Shown here: one piece after another, positions 1 through 6,557 of the stretch
How positions within the stretch are numbered: position 1 is the stretch's first letter
Layout of the letters: each line of letters opens with the position of its first letter
Assembly (NCBI GenBank): GCA_002382495.1
Contig: DFXW01000025.1
Location: 21,227-27,783, forward strand
Reading direction: 5' to 3'
DNA from: Flavobacterium sp. UBA4098
Lineage (GTDB): Bacteria; Bacteroidota; Bacteroidia; Flavobacteriales; Flavobacteriaceae
DNA length: 6,557 nt
The notes under the pieces: model-generated
What the model was told of the DNA's origin: nothing
Databases searched by the model: none
The model's input: only the letters and a program-made list of their open reading frames with translations
Made by a program: the position numbers and the translations under genes

Positions 1-53
1 AGTTTTTCAATCTTATTTTCAAGAGTATCAATTATTTCCGCAATTACACTCAT
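1..53 (-). CDS. N-terminal fragment of a small, probably coiled-coil protein (runs off the left edge)
   Basis: An ATG at 53-51 on the minus strand opens a frame that stays open to the window edge and encodes MSVIAEIIDTLENKIEKL. The peptide alternates hydrophobic residues (I, I, L, I, L) with charged ones (E, D, E, K, E, K) at heptad-like spacing, which suggests an amphipathic or coiled-coil helix. A good Bacteroidota promoter lies 29 bases upstream of the start, which supports a real gene despite the short visible length. From memory, related flavobacteria carry a short coiled-coil protein followed by the cell-division gene zapA in this kind of position. That is an inference, because nothing beyond residue 18 is visible. 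Only the start and strand are well supported; the function is not assigned. Confidence 0.7.
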   Translation of the reverse strand, partial: MSVIAEIIDTLENKIEK

Positions 54-81
54 TAGTATTCCAATTCATTACTTAATCTTA

Positions 82-111
82 CAAAGTTAGTATTCCTTTT
101 TATTAATACAA
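82..111 (-). promoter_or_regulatory. Bacteroidota-type promoter for the leftward gene
   Basis: Read on the minus strand, TTG at 111-109 is followed after 19 bases by TAACTTTG at 89-82. This matches the known Bacteroidota sigma-ABfr consensus (TTG or TTTG at -33, TAnnTTTG at -7) with a normal spacer. Transcription would start near position 75, giving a leader of roughly 20 bases before the ATG at 53. The match is exact at every specified position and correctly placed, so confidence is fairly high for a motif-only call. Confidence 0.65.
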
Positions 112-190
112 TATTTTATTAGCTTTTTTATTTAAAAATCAGTAATTTATTATTAAACAAAGGGTTATGGTTTTTAGGCCGTATTCTGGT

Positions 191-198
191 TTTATTTG
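191..198 (+). promoter_or_regulatory. possible -7 element for the M23 peptidase operon
   Basis: TTTATTTG at 191-198 matches the Bacteroidota -7 consensus TAnnTTTG except at the second base. No clean TTG lies 17-23 bases upstream; the nearest candidates, around 167-170 (ATGG), are poor. If used, the start of transcription would be near 205, which fits a short leader to the ATG at 226 and would exclude the upstream TTG at 196 as the translation start. This is a weak candidate, listed because the gene needs a promoter within the 172-base divergent region. Confidence 0.25.
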
Positions 199-225
199 TC
201 TATTAGTTTTTTTACCTTAGCCAAA

Positions 226-1929
226 ATGAAATGTATGCGATTCTTTCTTTTTTATTTGCTGTTTTGCAGCACCCTTTTTGCTCAAAATAATTTTCCAAAA
301 GATTATTTTAGTCCACCTCTAGATATTCCAATGCAATTGTCTGGTAATTTCGGCGAATTGCGCCCCAATCATTTTCATGCAGGCTTTGATTTTAAAACCC
401 AACAAAAGGAAGGTTTGAAAGTGTATGCTTCTGCTGAAGGCTATGTATCAAGAATTAAAATTTCAACCTTTGGTAACGGAAAAACCATTTACATCACCCA
501 TCCAAACGGCTACACTACGGTCTATGCGCATTTACAAAAAGCGGTAGGTCCAATTCAAGATTTTATTACGACTACCCACTATAAAGAACAGTCTTTCGAA
601 ATTGAAATGTATTTAAAACCTGGTGAAATTCCAATCAAAAAAGGGGAGTGGATTGCGGTTTCAGGTAATACAGGCGCTTCTGAAGGCCCGCATTTGCACT
701 ACGAAATTCGAGATTCTAAATCAGAGTTTATCATTAACCCGATGCTTTTCGGTTTTGATTCTGGTTTTAGAGATACCAAAAAACCGATTATTTCAGGATT
801 GTATGTCTATCCGTTATTTTCTTCAACAGTCAATACATCAAAACGACCAATTCTTTTAAATACCGCTTTGCAAAAAGATGGGACATATTTGGCTGATAAA
901 GTTCTAGCCAATGGACCAATTGGTTTTGGGATTATTGCTAATGATTATGATGATGTTTCTTTCAATAATAATGGCGTCTATAGTGTGAATTCGTTTTTGA
1001 ATGGACAACCTAAGTTTAGCTATCAGTTTGACACGCATTCTTTTGATGATATGCGTTACGTAAATGCGCTGATTGATTATGCCAAATACAAGAAAACGGG
1101 GCAGAGAGTTCAGAAATTATTTATGAAAAATAAATATGATTTGGCTTTTATTTCTACAGATGAAACTGAAGGTCAAATCATTCCAACTCCAAATTTGGAT
1201 GATGTGTATCGTATTGAAGTGGCTGATTTTTTTGGCAACAAATCGGTAATTACAGTACCTATTCAGTATGATTCAAGTGTTTCATTAATCCCTGCAGAAC
1301 CTGTTGTTTCTAACTATTTCTTAATAGCTAATAAAGAAAATATTTTTGAAAAAGAAAATGCTTCTGTATTTTTCCCTGCAGGTACTTTTTACGACGATTT
1401 TGCTTTAAACTTTGATGTTAGGAATAAAATACTATACTTACATGATGATAGCGTTCCGGCTCATTCTAATTTCACCATTTCTTTGACTGACAACACATTG
1501 TCAAATGAACTTCAAGAAAAAACATTCATTGCAAGGCTAGATGGAGAACAAATTAATTATAATTCAACCTATAGAAAAGACAGTGTTTTTAGTGCCAAAG
1601 TAAAGACATTAGGAAAGTATAAATTAGTCACTGATACCCTTGCTCCTAAAGTTAGTATTGTTAAACCAATAGAAGGGAAATGGGTAAGCCAGGATGCAAT
1701 TCAATTACAGATTTTTGATTTGGGCTCAGGAATTAAAACTTACAATGGATTTTTGAATGGCCAATGGGTTTTGTTTGAATATGACAATAAAACTAGAACA
1801 ATTACACATTATTTCAATGATGATTTTCTACTGAATGGTGCCAATGAGTTAAATGTCATTGTAACCGATGCTATGGGAAATTCTACTACCTTTGAAACGC
1901 ATTTTTTTAGAAATAGAATTACTAAATAG
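226..1929 (+). CDS. secreted M23-family (LytM-like) zinc metallopeptidase
   Basis: Predicted peptidoglycan endopeptidase of 567 residues. The start at ATG 226 is chosen because it begins a typical signal peptide: Lys2 and Arg5, a hydrophobic stretch to about residue 19, and a likely cut after TLFA before QNN. ATG 235 is an alternative, and TTG 196 would put extra residues before the signal. The M23 domain spans about residues 35-180. The active site is complete: HAGFD supplies zinc ligands His51 and Asp55, YAHL gives His102, and GPHLH gives His156 and His158. About 20 extra residues separate YAHL from the SGNTG segment compared with short LytM-type domains. Residues 180-567 have no catalytic motif; the last 95 or so (from LAPKVSIV) resemble a bacterial Ig-like fold. 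The protein should act in the periplasm or at the cell surface. The receptor gene follows after 6 bases. Whether it cuts cross-links or activates another hydrolase is not shown. Confidence 0.9.
   Translation: MKCMRFFLFYLLFCSTLFAQNNFPKDYFSPPLDIPMQLSGNFGELRPNHFHAGFDFKTQQKEGLKVYASAEGYVSRIKISTFGNGKTIYITHPNGYTTVYAHLQKAVGPIQDFITTTHYKEQSFEIEMYLKPGEIPIKKGEWIAVSGNTGASEGPHLHYEIRDSKSEFIINPMLFGFDSGFRDTKKPIISGLYVYPLFSSTVNTSKRPILLNTALQKDGTYLADKVLANGPIGFGIIANDYDDVSFNNNGVYSVNSFLNGQPKFSYQFDTHSFDDMRYVNALIDYAKYKKTGQRVQKLFMKNKYDLAFISTDETEGQIIPTPNLDDVYRIEVADFFGNKSVITVPIQYDSSVSLIPAEPVVSNYFLIANKENIFEKENASVFFPAGTFYDDFALNFDVRNKILYLHDDSVPAHSNFTISLTDNTLSNELQEKTFIARLDGEQINYNSTYRKDSVFSAKVKTLGKYKLVTDTLAPKVSIVKPIEGKWVSQDAIQLQIFDLGSGIKTYNGFLNGQWVLFEYDNKTRTITHYFNDDFLLNGANELNVIVTDAMGNSTTFETHFFRNRITK
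1887..1894 (+). promoter_or_regulatory. possible internal -7 element ahead of the receptor gene
   Basis: TACCTTTG at 1887-1894, inside the 3' end of the peptidase gene, is an exact TAnnTTTG match. A TTG occurs at 1859-1861, but the spacer is 25 bases, slightly above the usual 17-23. Transcription would begin near 1901, giving a leader of about 35 bases to the receptor start at 1936. It lies inside coding sequence and a match this short can occur by chance, so confidence is low. Confidence 0.2.
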
Positions 1930-1938
1930 AACCGTTTG
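1927..1938 (+). other. stop/start junction of the peptidase and receptor genes, same frame
   Basis: The peptidase stop TAG (1927-1929), two sense codons AAC CGT, and the receptor start TTG (1936-1938) are all in one reading frame. The upstream purine-rich AGAAATAGAA (1910-1919) could aid initiation, but there is no strong Shine-Dalgarno sequence. The layout suggests translational coupling by termination and reinitiation. Occasional read-through of the single TAG would give a fusion of peptidase, receptor signal peptide and receptor. Confidence 0.6.
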
Positions 1939-4404
1939 AAAAGTACCCAAATAGCTATTCTTTATCTTCTGTTTTTCGGAATAGGATTTTCTGCATTGGC
2001 GCAAAACGCTAAGCTGAGAGGAATTGTTTTGGACGAAAACAAGCAAGCTGTGGCCAACGTATCTGTATTTAATGATGCAATTGGAACTCAATCCAATTCG
2101 AATGGTGTATATGAACTGTCTATTCCGGCTAACCAAAAAGTAAGAGTAGTTTTTTCACACATTTCTCTAAAATCAGCTTCAATTATTTTGTTTTTAAAAC
2201 CCAACGAAATCATGGAATTCAATCCCGTTTTGAACACCCGTGAAGAACAAATGAGCGAAGTAATCGTAACAGCTAAGAATAGTAAACGTATCCAAGGTAT
2301 TACGAATATCACTCCTGAATTACTTCGAAAAATTCCAGGAGCCAATGCTGGAGTAGAGAATATTTTAAAAACCTTAGCCGGTGTGAATTCCAATAATGAA
2401 TTAAGTACACAATATGCGGTTCGTGGGGGCAATTATGATGAGAATTTAGTTTATGTTAACGAAATTGAAGTCTATCGTCCATTCTTAATTCGGTCGGGTC
2501 AGCAAGAAGGACTTAGTTTTACCAATGCCGATTTGGTCCAAAATATTGATTTTTCAGCTGGAGGGTTTCAAGCCAAATACGGAGATAAATTGTCCTCGGT
2601 TTTGGATATAACCTATCGAAAACCATCATCATTCGGAGCCAATTTTGAAGCTGGTTTTTTAGGAGGAAGTATGGCTTTTGATGCAGTTTCCAAGAATAAA
2701 AAATGGTCTGCCGTAACTGGTTTTCGTTACCGAAATAATAGTCTTTTGGTTAAAAGTCAAGAAACCCAAACGAATTATACTCCCACTTTTGCGGACGTCC
2801 AAACCAATATCAATTACCAAGCTTCTGCCCAATGGCATTGGAGTTTTTTAGGGAATATTTCGAAAAATGACTACCGTTATCAGCCGTTAACACGCCAAAC
2901 TAATTTTGGAACTTTGGATCAACCCTTAGCACTTCTAGTCTATTATGAAGGGCAAGAAAAAGATCAATATGCGACTTATTTTGGTGCTCTAAAAACTACT
3001 TTTAAATCGAACGATTCCAATGTTTTAAAATTCATTGGTTCGTTGTATCATACTACTGAGCAAGAGCATTTTGATATTTTGGCACAATACCGTCTTGGTG
3101 AAGTCGATGCAAATGTCGCCTCTGAAACCTATGGCAAAGTAGGGTATACCAGAGGAATCGGTTCACAGTTGAATCATGCTCGAAATAATTTAGATGCCTT
3201 AATTGCTAATATCGAATTAAAGGGCTTCCATGATTGGAAGCAAAGCCAATTGGATTGGGGTGTTAAATATACTCGCGAATCTATTCGGGATCGAGTAGTG
3301 GAGTGGGAAGTAATTGATTCGGCTGGATTTTCTATTCCGCCGCCTGTAGTTTTACCTCAAAAGAACGAACCGTATACGTTATATACGGGGCCATTAGTTC
3401 CGTATCAAAATGTGCGAGCTACTAATTTTACAACGATCAATAGATTCTCAGGTTTTGCTCAGTGGAATTCTAAAAGTACTGTTGGATCCACCTCTATTTG
3501 GTACAATGCTGGATTGCGTTTTCATAATTGGGAAGTTTCAGGTACTGACAAAAATGGAAAATCGCAACTAGTTTGGAGTCCAAGGGCGCAAATTTCCATC
3601 CAACCCGATTGGGATAAAGATATGCTGTTTCGAATTTCAGGAGGAGTATATTACCAACCTCCCTTTTATAGAGAATTGCGGGATGCTAGTGGAATGGTTC
3701 AACCGAACGTAAAAGCACAGCAATCGGTTCATTTGGTTTTGGCCAATGATTATAATTTTAAAATGTGGAATCGCCCGTTTAAATTGGTTTCTGAGCTGTA
3801 TTACAAATCCATGTCGGATGTAAACACCTACACGATTGATAATGTCCGAATTCGGTATGCGGCTACTAATTTGGCGAAAGCCTATGCGCAAGGATTGGAT
3901 CTTCGTCTCAACGGAGAATTTGTACCAGGAACCGAATCATGGTTTAGTTTTGGGTATTTAAAAACGGAGGAAAATAGTGAAAACAAAGGTTATATTGCTC
4001 GCCCAACTGATCAGTTATTGAAATTTGGATTGCTGTTTCAAGACTATATGCCTGCTATTCCTAGTATGAAAGTATATTTAAATTTAGTGTACAATACAGG
4101 TTTGCCAGGAGGTTCACCTTCCTATTCGGATCCGTATGTATACCAAAATAGATTGCGTGATTACCGTCGTGCTGATGTTGGTTTTTCTAAAATTATAATC
4201 GATAATAAGGAAAATTCAATTCCAAAAAAGTGGTTTGGAAACTTCAAAGAGCTGGCCATTGGTGTCGAGATATTTAATCTATTTAACAATCAAAATGCCA
4301 TTACCAATACTTGGGTTAGAGATGTGTATTCCAAAAATCAATATGCTATTCCCAATTATATGACTACCCGTGTTTTTAATATCAAATTGACAGCTAAATT
4401 ATAG
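1936..4404 (+). CDS. TonB-dependent outer-membrane receptor with N-terminal carboxypeptidase-regulatory-like domain
   Basis: Predicted 822-residue outer-membrane gated channel that imports a ligand using TonB/ExbBD energy. The start is TTG at 1936: it opens a clear signal peptide (Lys2, hydrophobic residues 6-20, cut after ALA before QNA at about 22), there is no in-frame ATG until Met93, and a stop lies two codons upstream. Residues 25-105 form a CarboxypepD_reg-like beta domain typical of Bacteroidota receptors. SEVIVTA at 107-113 resembles a TonB box. The plug covers about 118-228 with AVRGGNYDENLVYVNE at 161-176. The rest is the barrel, rich in alternating aromatic strands, ending in FNIKLTAKL. 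No SusD-like lipoprotein or polysaccharide enzyme adjoins it, so a SusCD glycan system is unlikely; the length is also shorter than typical SusC. The substrate cannot be told from sequence. It probably shares an mRNA with the peptidase upstream. Confidence 0.92.
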   Translation: MKSTQIAILYLLFFGIGFSALAQNAKLRGIVLDENKQAVANVSVFNDAIGTQSNSNGVYELSIPANQKVRVVFSHISLKSASIILFLKPNEIMEFNPVLNTREEQMSEVIVTAKNSKRIQGITNITPELLRKIPGANAGVENILKTLAGVNSNNELSTQYAVRGGNYDENLVYVNEIEVYRPFLIRSGQQEGLSFTNADLVQNIDFSAGGFQAKYGDKLSSVLDITYRKPSSFGANFEAGFLGGSMAFDAVSKNKKWSAVTGFRYRNNSLLVKSQETQTNYTPTFADVQTNINYQASAQWHWSFLGNISKNDYRYQPLTRQTNFGTLDQPLALLVYYEGQEKDQYATYFGALKTTFKSNDSNVLKFIGSLYHTTEQEHFDILAQYRLGEVDANVASETYGKVGYTRGIGSQLNHARNNLDALIANIELKGFHDWKQSQLDWGVKYTRESIRDRVVEWEVIDSAGFSIPPPVVLPQKNEPYTLYTGPLVPYQNVRATNFTTINRFSGFAQWNSKSTVGSTSIWYNAGLRFHNWEVSGTDKNGKSQLVWSPRAQISIQPDWDKDMLFRISGGVYYQPPFYRELRDASGMVQPNVKAQQSVHLVLANDYNFKMWNRPFKLVSELYYKSMSDVNTYTIDNVRIRYAATNLAKAYAQGLDLRLNGEFVPGTESWFSFGYLKTEENSENKGYIARPTDQLLKFGLLFQDYMPAIPSMKVYLNLVYNTGLPGGSPSYSDPYVYQNRLRDYRRADVGFSKIIIDNKENSIPKKWFGNFKELAIGVEIFNLFNNQNAITNTWVRDVYSKNQYAIPNYMTTRVFNIKLTAKL

Positions 4405-4405
4405 T

Positions 4406-5107
4406 CTAGATTAGAATATCACTTTCAAGATCGGATTTTTCAATTGTGATATCAAAATCTAATTTAGATACTAATTCGATCACCAGGTTTTTATACCAGT
4501 TTTCTGATTTGGGGTGAATGTAAATTTTATCAATCAATTGGCTGATGTCTACATTGATTTTAATTCCGTCATTAATAGTAATTGCAGTGTCAGAAGTGTC
4601 CGAAATAATTCGGACTTCACGTTCGTATTGAAAACTTTTTCGTTTGAATAAAAACGGGAAAAACAAATCGTCAAACGGGATATATTCTTTTTTGTAATCA
4701 ATATAATTGACTTGCCCAATGTATTGCTTCAAATTGGTTTCGGGTTCTAATGCTTTTTGCAACCGTCCAATAGTAGATTGGATAGCCAATCCTTCGCTGT
4801 TTTGAGTAAAAATCTGCCACATGGCAAAGGATTCGTATTCGTTGATATGCCAGCTGCTTATCGCAACTTTTTCGCGATGGGTTTTGTAGTAATTTAAAAA
4901 CTCGGGATTGTTAATAGCGAGCTTTTTTATTTCCTCAAAAGTAGGTTCGCTGAAGGTGCCTTCGTATTGATCTTCAAATTTATCAGATCGGGACATGAAT
5001 AATTTTTTCGAAAGCAGTAAATCCAAAAATTTAGACAAATCCAAGTATTTCCAAACTATGGTGTCGGGATCTTCTGGGAGTTTGATATTTGGACTAGTTA
5101 TATACAT
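4406..5107 (-). CDS. DUF2971-type protein of unknown function
   Basis: A 233-residue soluble protein with no signal peptide or membrane segment, so probably cytoplasmic. I assign it to the DUF2971 family from a set of spaced motifs: WKYLD near 19-23, LFMSRSDKFEDQYEG at 36-50 (the family's 'seen as small, then N/F-D-x-x-E' region), SSWHINEYESFAMW at 84-97, and FKRKSFQYEREVR at 154-166, matching the usual Y-E-x-E-x-R block. The length is usual for the family. The biochemical activity of DUF2971 is not established to my knowledge; members are scattered among bacteria and sometimes occur in accessory regions. The conserved acidic, Trp, His and Arg residues could form an active site, but that is inference. 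ATG 5107 lies 2 bases after the exporter stop, so it is probably translated from the exporter mRNA. Its stop is one base from the receptor stop. Confidence 0.75.
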   Translation of the reverse strand: MYITSPNIKLPEDPDTIVWKYLDLSKFLDLLLSKKLFMSRSDKFEDQYEGTFSEPTFEEIKKLAINNPEFLNYYKTHREKVAISSWHINEYESFAMWQIFTQNSEGLAIQSTIGRLQKALEPETNLKQYIGQVNYIDYKKEYIPFDDLFFPFLFKRKSFQYEREVRIISDTSDTAITINDGIKINVDISQLIDKIYIHPKSENWYKNLVIELVSKLDFDITIEKSDLESDILI

Positions 5108-5112
5108 ATTTA
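5105..5112 (-). other. exporter stop / DUF2971 start junction
   Basis: On the minus strand the exporter TAA (5112-5110) is followed by two bases (AT) and then the ATG at 5107-5105. Only a weak GAG (in CTCGAG) precedes the start, so reinitiation by ribosomes finishing the exporter is the simplest route. The spacing strongly supports a shared transcript. Confidence 0.7.
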
Positions 5113-6557
5113 CTCGAGTGATTGCATACTTACCAACTTATTATAGGTTCCGTTTAAAGCGATTAATTGTTCGTGGGTGCCTTGTTCCACAATTCGGCCT
5201 TTTTGCATCACTACAATTTTATTGGCCTTTTGAATAGTAGATAGACGGTGGGCAATTACAATAGAAGTTCTGTTTTGCATCATGTTTTCCAAAGCTATTT
5301 GTACAAATTTTTCGCTTTCGGTATCCAATGCTGAGGTCGCTTCATCTAAAATCATAATGGGTGGATTTTTCAATACGGCACGCGCGATAGAAAGACGTTG
5401 TTTTTGACCACCTGATAATTTATTCCCGCTATCGCCAATATTGGTATGAATGCCGTTAGGTAACTCATTCACAAATTCGAAGGCGTTAGCAATTTTAAGA
5501 GCTTCAATAATTTCTTCATCGGTAGCGTTTTCTTTGCCTAGGGCTATATTCGCTTTAATGGTATCATTGAATAAAATACTATCTTGAGTAACTAAACCTA
5601 TCAATCCTCGCAAGCAATGAATGTCTAATTTTTTAATGTCGGTACCATCAATTTGAATAGTCCCTTCATTTACATCATAGAATCGTGTTAATAGATTGGC
5701 TATGGTACTTTTTCCACTTCCAGATTGGCCAACTAGTGCCACCGTTTGACCTTTAATTACCTCTAGTGAAAAATCTTTTAGTACGTTGTCATCTTTATAT
5801 TTAAAGTTGATATTTGAAATTGTTACATTGGAATCAAATGTGTTTTTAATTATGGCATTTGGATCATTAGGTATTGTATTTTCAATTTCTAAAACCTCAA
5901 AAACACGTTCGGCAGCAGCTAATCCATTCTTTACTGCATATGATGCTTTAGATATGTTTTTTGCTGGTGTTAAAATATTATAGGCTAACAACATGTATAC
6001 TAAAAAAAGTGATCCGTCTAGTGTTTTGTCCACTAAAACCAGATTCCCTCCATACCAAAGCAAAGTAGCAATAGTTACAATTCCCATAAATTCACTTAAT
6101 GGTGACGCCAAATTATTTTTGTTACCAATTACATTTGCAATTGTAAAAAGTCTATTGATTGAATCGCCAAACATTGTTTTGAATAACCCTTCGGCATTAT
6201 AACTTTTAATTACTTTAAGTCCGGATAAACTTTCTTCAACCAAAGAAATAAAATAGCCACTTTCCTCTTGAGCTCTAGTAGATTTCGCCTTTAAACTTTT
6301 ACCCACCTTTGAAATTACAAATCCAGATATCGGTATGAATAGAAAAACAAACAAGGTTAAATTAACACTAATGTTTAACATTGCAATTATTGTAAAAAGG
6401 ATGGTTAAAGGCTCCTTAACGATTAGTTCAAGGATGGAAAAAAATGAATTTTGAACTTCATTTACATCGCCTAACATACGCGCCATCATATCTCCTTTTC
6501 TTTTTTCTGAATAATAAGGTATCGGTAATTCTATAATCTTGTCATACATTGTTTTTC
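5110..6557 (-). CDS. ABC exporter half-transporter, fused membrane and ATPase domains (N-terminus beyond the right edge)
   Basis: Inner-membrane ATP-driven exporter of the MsbA-like (ABCB, type IV) class, which works as a dimer. The frame stays open to the window end (K-T precedes the first visible Met at 6549), and MYDKIIELPIPYYSEKRKGD matches the cytoplasmic loop after TM2, so that Met is internal and roughly 100-130 residues are missing. Counting from it: membrane helices at about 43-61, 63-84, 155-172 and 180-197 (TM3-6); ATPase domain from about 243. The ATPase is intact: A-loop Tyr251, Walker A GQSGSGKST 274-282, Q-loop Gln322, signature LSGGQ 378-382, Walker B IMILDE 398-403 with catalytic Glu403, D-loop SALD 406-409, switch His434. 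Substrate unknown: lipid, lipopolysaccharide precursor, peptide or drug are all possible for this class. No C39 peptidase domain is visible, but the N-terminus cannot be inspected. It leads the gene pair with DUF2971. Confidence 0.93.
   Translation of the reverse strand, partial: KTMYDKIIELPIPYYSEKRKGDMMARMLGDVNEVQNSFFSILELIVKEPLTILFTIIAMLNISVNLTLFVFLFIPISGFVISKVGKSLKAKSTRAQEESGYFISLVEESLSGLKVIKSYNAEGLFKTMFGDSINRLFTIANVIGNKNNLASPLSEFMGIVTIATLLWYGGNLVLVDKTLDGSLFLVYMLLAYNILTPAKNISKASYAVKNGLAAAERVFEVLEIENTIPNDPNAIIKNTFDSNVTISNINFKYKDDNVLKDFSLEVIKGQTVALVGQSGSGKSTIANLLTRFYDVNEGTIQIDGTDIKKLDIHCLRGLIGLVTQDSILFNDTIKANIALGKENATDEEIIEALKIANAFEFVNELPNGIHTNIGDSGNKLSGGQKQRLSIARAVLKNPPIMILDEATSALDTESEKFVQIALENMMQNRTSIVIAHRLSTIQKANKIVVMQKGRIVEQGTHEQLIALNGTYNKLVSMQSLE

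Noticed and set aside
154..170. CCCTTTG on the minus strand as a second promoter for the leftward gene.
   Set aside because: The bases before TTTG do not fit TAnn at the right distance, and the promoter at 82-111 is better in sequence and placement.
196..225. TTG at 196 as the start of the M23 peptidase, adding 10 residues.
   Set aside because: The added residues precede a signal peptide that is already complete from ATG 226, and a candidate -7 element overlaps position 196.
1849..2432. Open frames on the minus strand (1849-2136 and 2088-2432).
   Set aside because: They lie opposite well-supported peptidase and receptor codons; their translations show no recognisable domain, signal or start context.
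3637..3891. Minus-strand open frame inside the receptor barrel region.
   Set aside because: Shadow of the receptor coding sequence with no family resemblance.
1936..4404. Receptor as a SusC-type glycan importer.
   Set aside because: No SusD-like gene, glycosidase or regulator is adjacent, and 822 residues is short for SusC.
4415..4453. Inverted repeat ATATCAC (4416-4422) / GTGATAT (4446-4452) as a terminator after the receptor gene.
   Set aside because: The stem is only 7 A/T-rich pairs with a 23-base loop, no U-run follows, and it lies in the DUF2971 coding sequence; probably chance.
4995..6202. Plus-strand open frames opposite the exporter and DUF2971 genes (4995-5237, 5786-5983, 5993-6202).
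   Set aside because: They are antisense to strongly conserved ABC transporter and DUF2971 motifs and have no protein-like features of their own.
6547..6549. ATG at 6549 (minus strand) as the true start of the ABC exporter.
   Set aside because: The frame is open beyond it to the window end, and the protein begins in a loop after TM2 of the family, so this Met is internal.

Overview
The window looks like a chromosomal segment from a Flavobacterium-like member of the Bacteroidota. Evidence: A+T-rich sequence; a promoter of the Bacteroidota type (TTG, 19 bp, TAnnTTTG) at the left edge; an outer-membrane TonB-dependent receptor with an N-terminal carboxypeptidase-regulatory-like domain; little use of strong Shine-Dalgarno sequences. 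The genus is inferred from the character of the proteins and was not checked by a search.

Layout, left to right. (1) Positions 1-53, minus strand: the first 18 residues of a small, probably coiled-coil protein that runs off the left edge, with its own promoter at 82-111. (2) Positions 54-225: a divergent intergenic region of about 170 bp. (3) Positions 226-1929, plus strand: a secreted M23-family (LytM-like) zinc peptidase with a complete active site and a long beta-rich C-terminal part. (4) Positions 1936-4404, plus strand: a TonB-dependent receptor that starts at TTG two codons after the peptidase stop, in the same frame. The two probably form an envelope-related operon. (5) Positions 4406-5107, minus strand: a DUF2971-type protein of unknown function, convergent with the receptor and one base from its stop. 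(6) Positions 5110-6557, minus strand: a type IV ABC exporter half-transporter (fused permease and ATPase) whose N-terminus lies beyond the right edge. Its stop is 2 bases upstream of the DUF2971 start, so these two genes are probably co-transcribed, exporter first.

The left operon combines cell-wall remodelling with outer-membrane uptake. The right pair joins an inner-membrane exporter to an uncharacterised cytoplasmic protein. Coding density is very high. I saw no RNA gene, mobile element, CRISPR array or phage gene. Most of the window is ordinary core-type sequence. The points worth a second look are the two tight gene junctions, the non-ATG start, and the unexplained DUF2971/exporter pairing. 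I did not find convincing evidence of a new multi-gene system.
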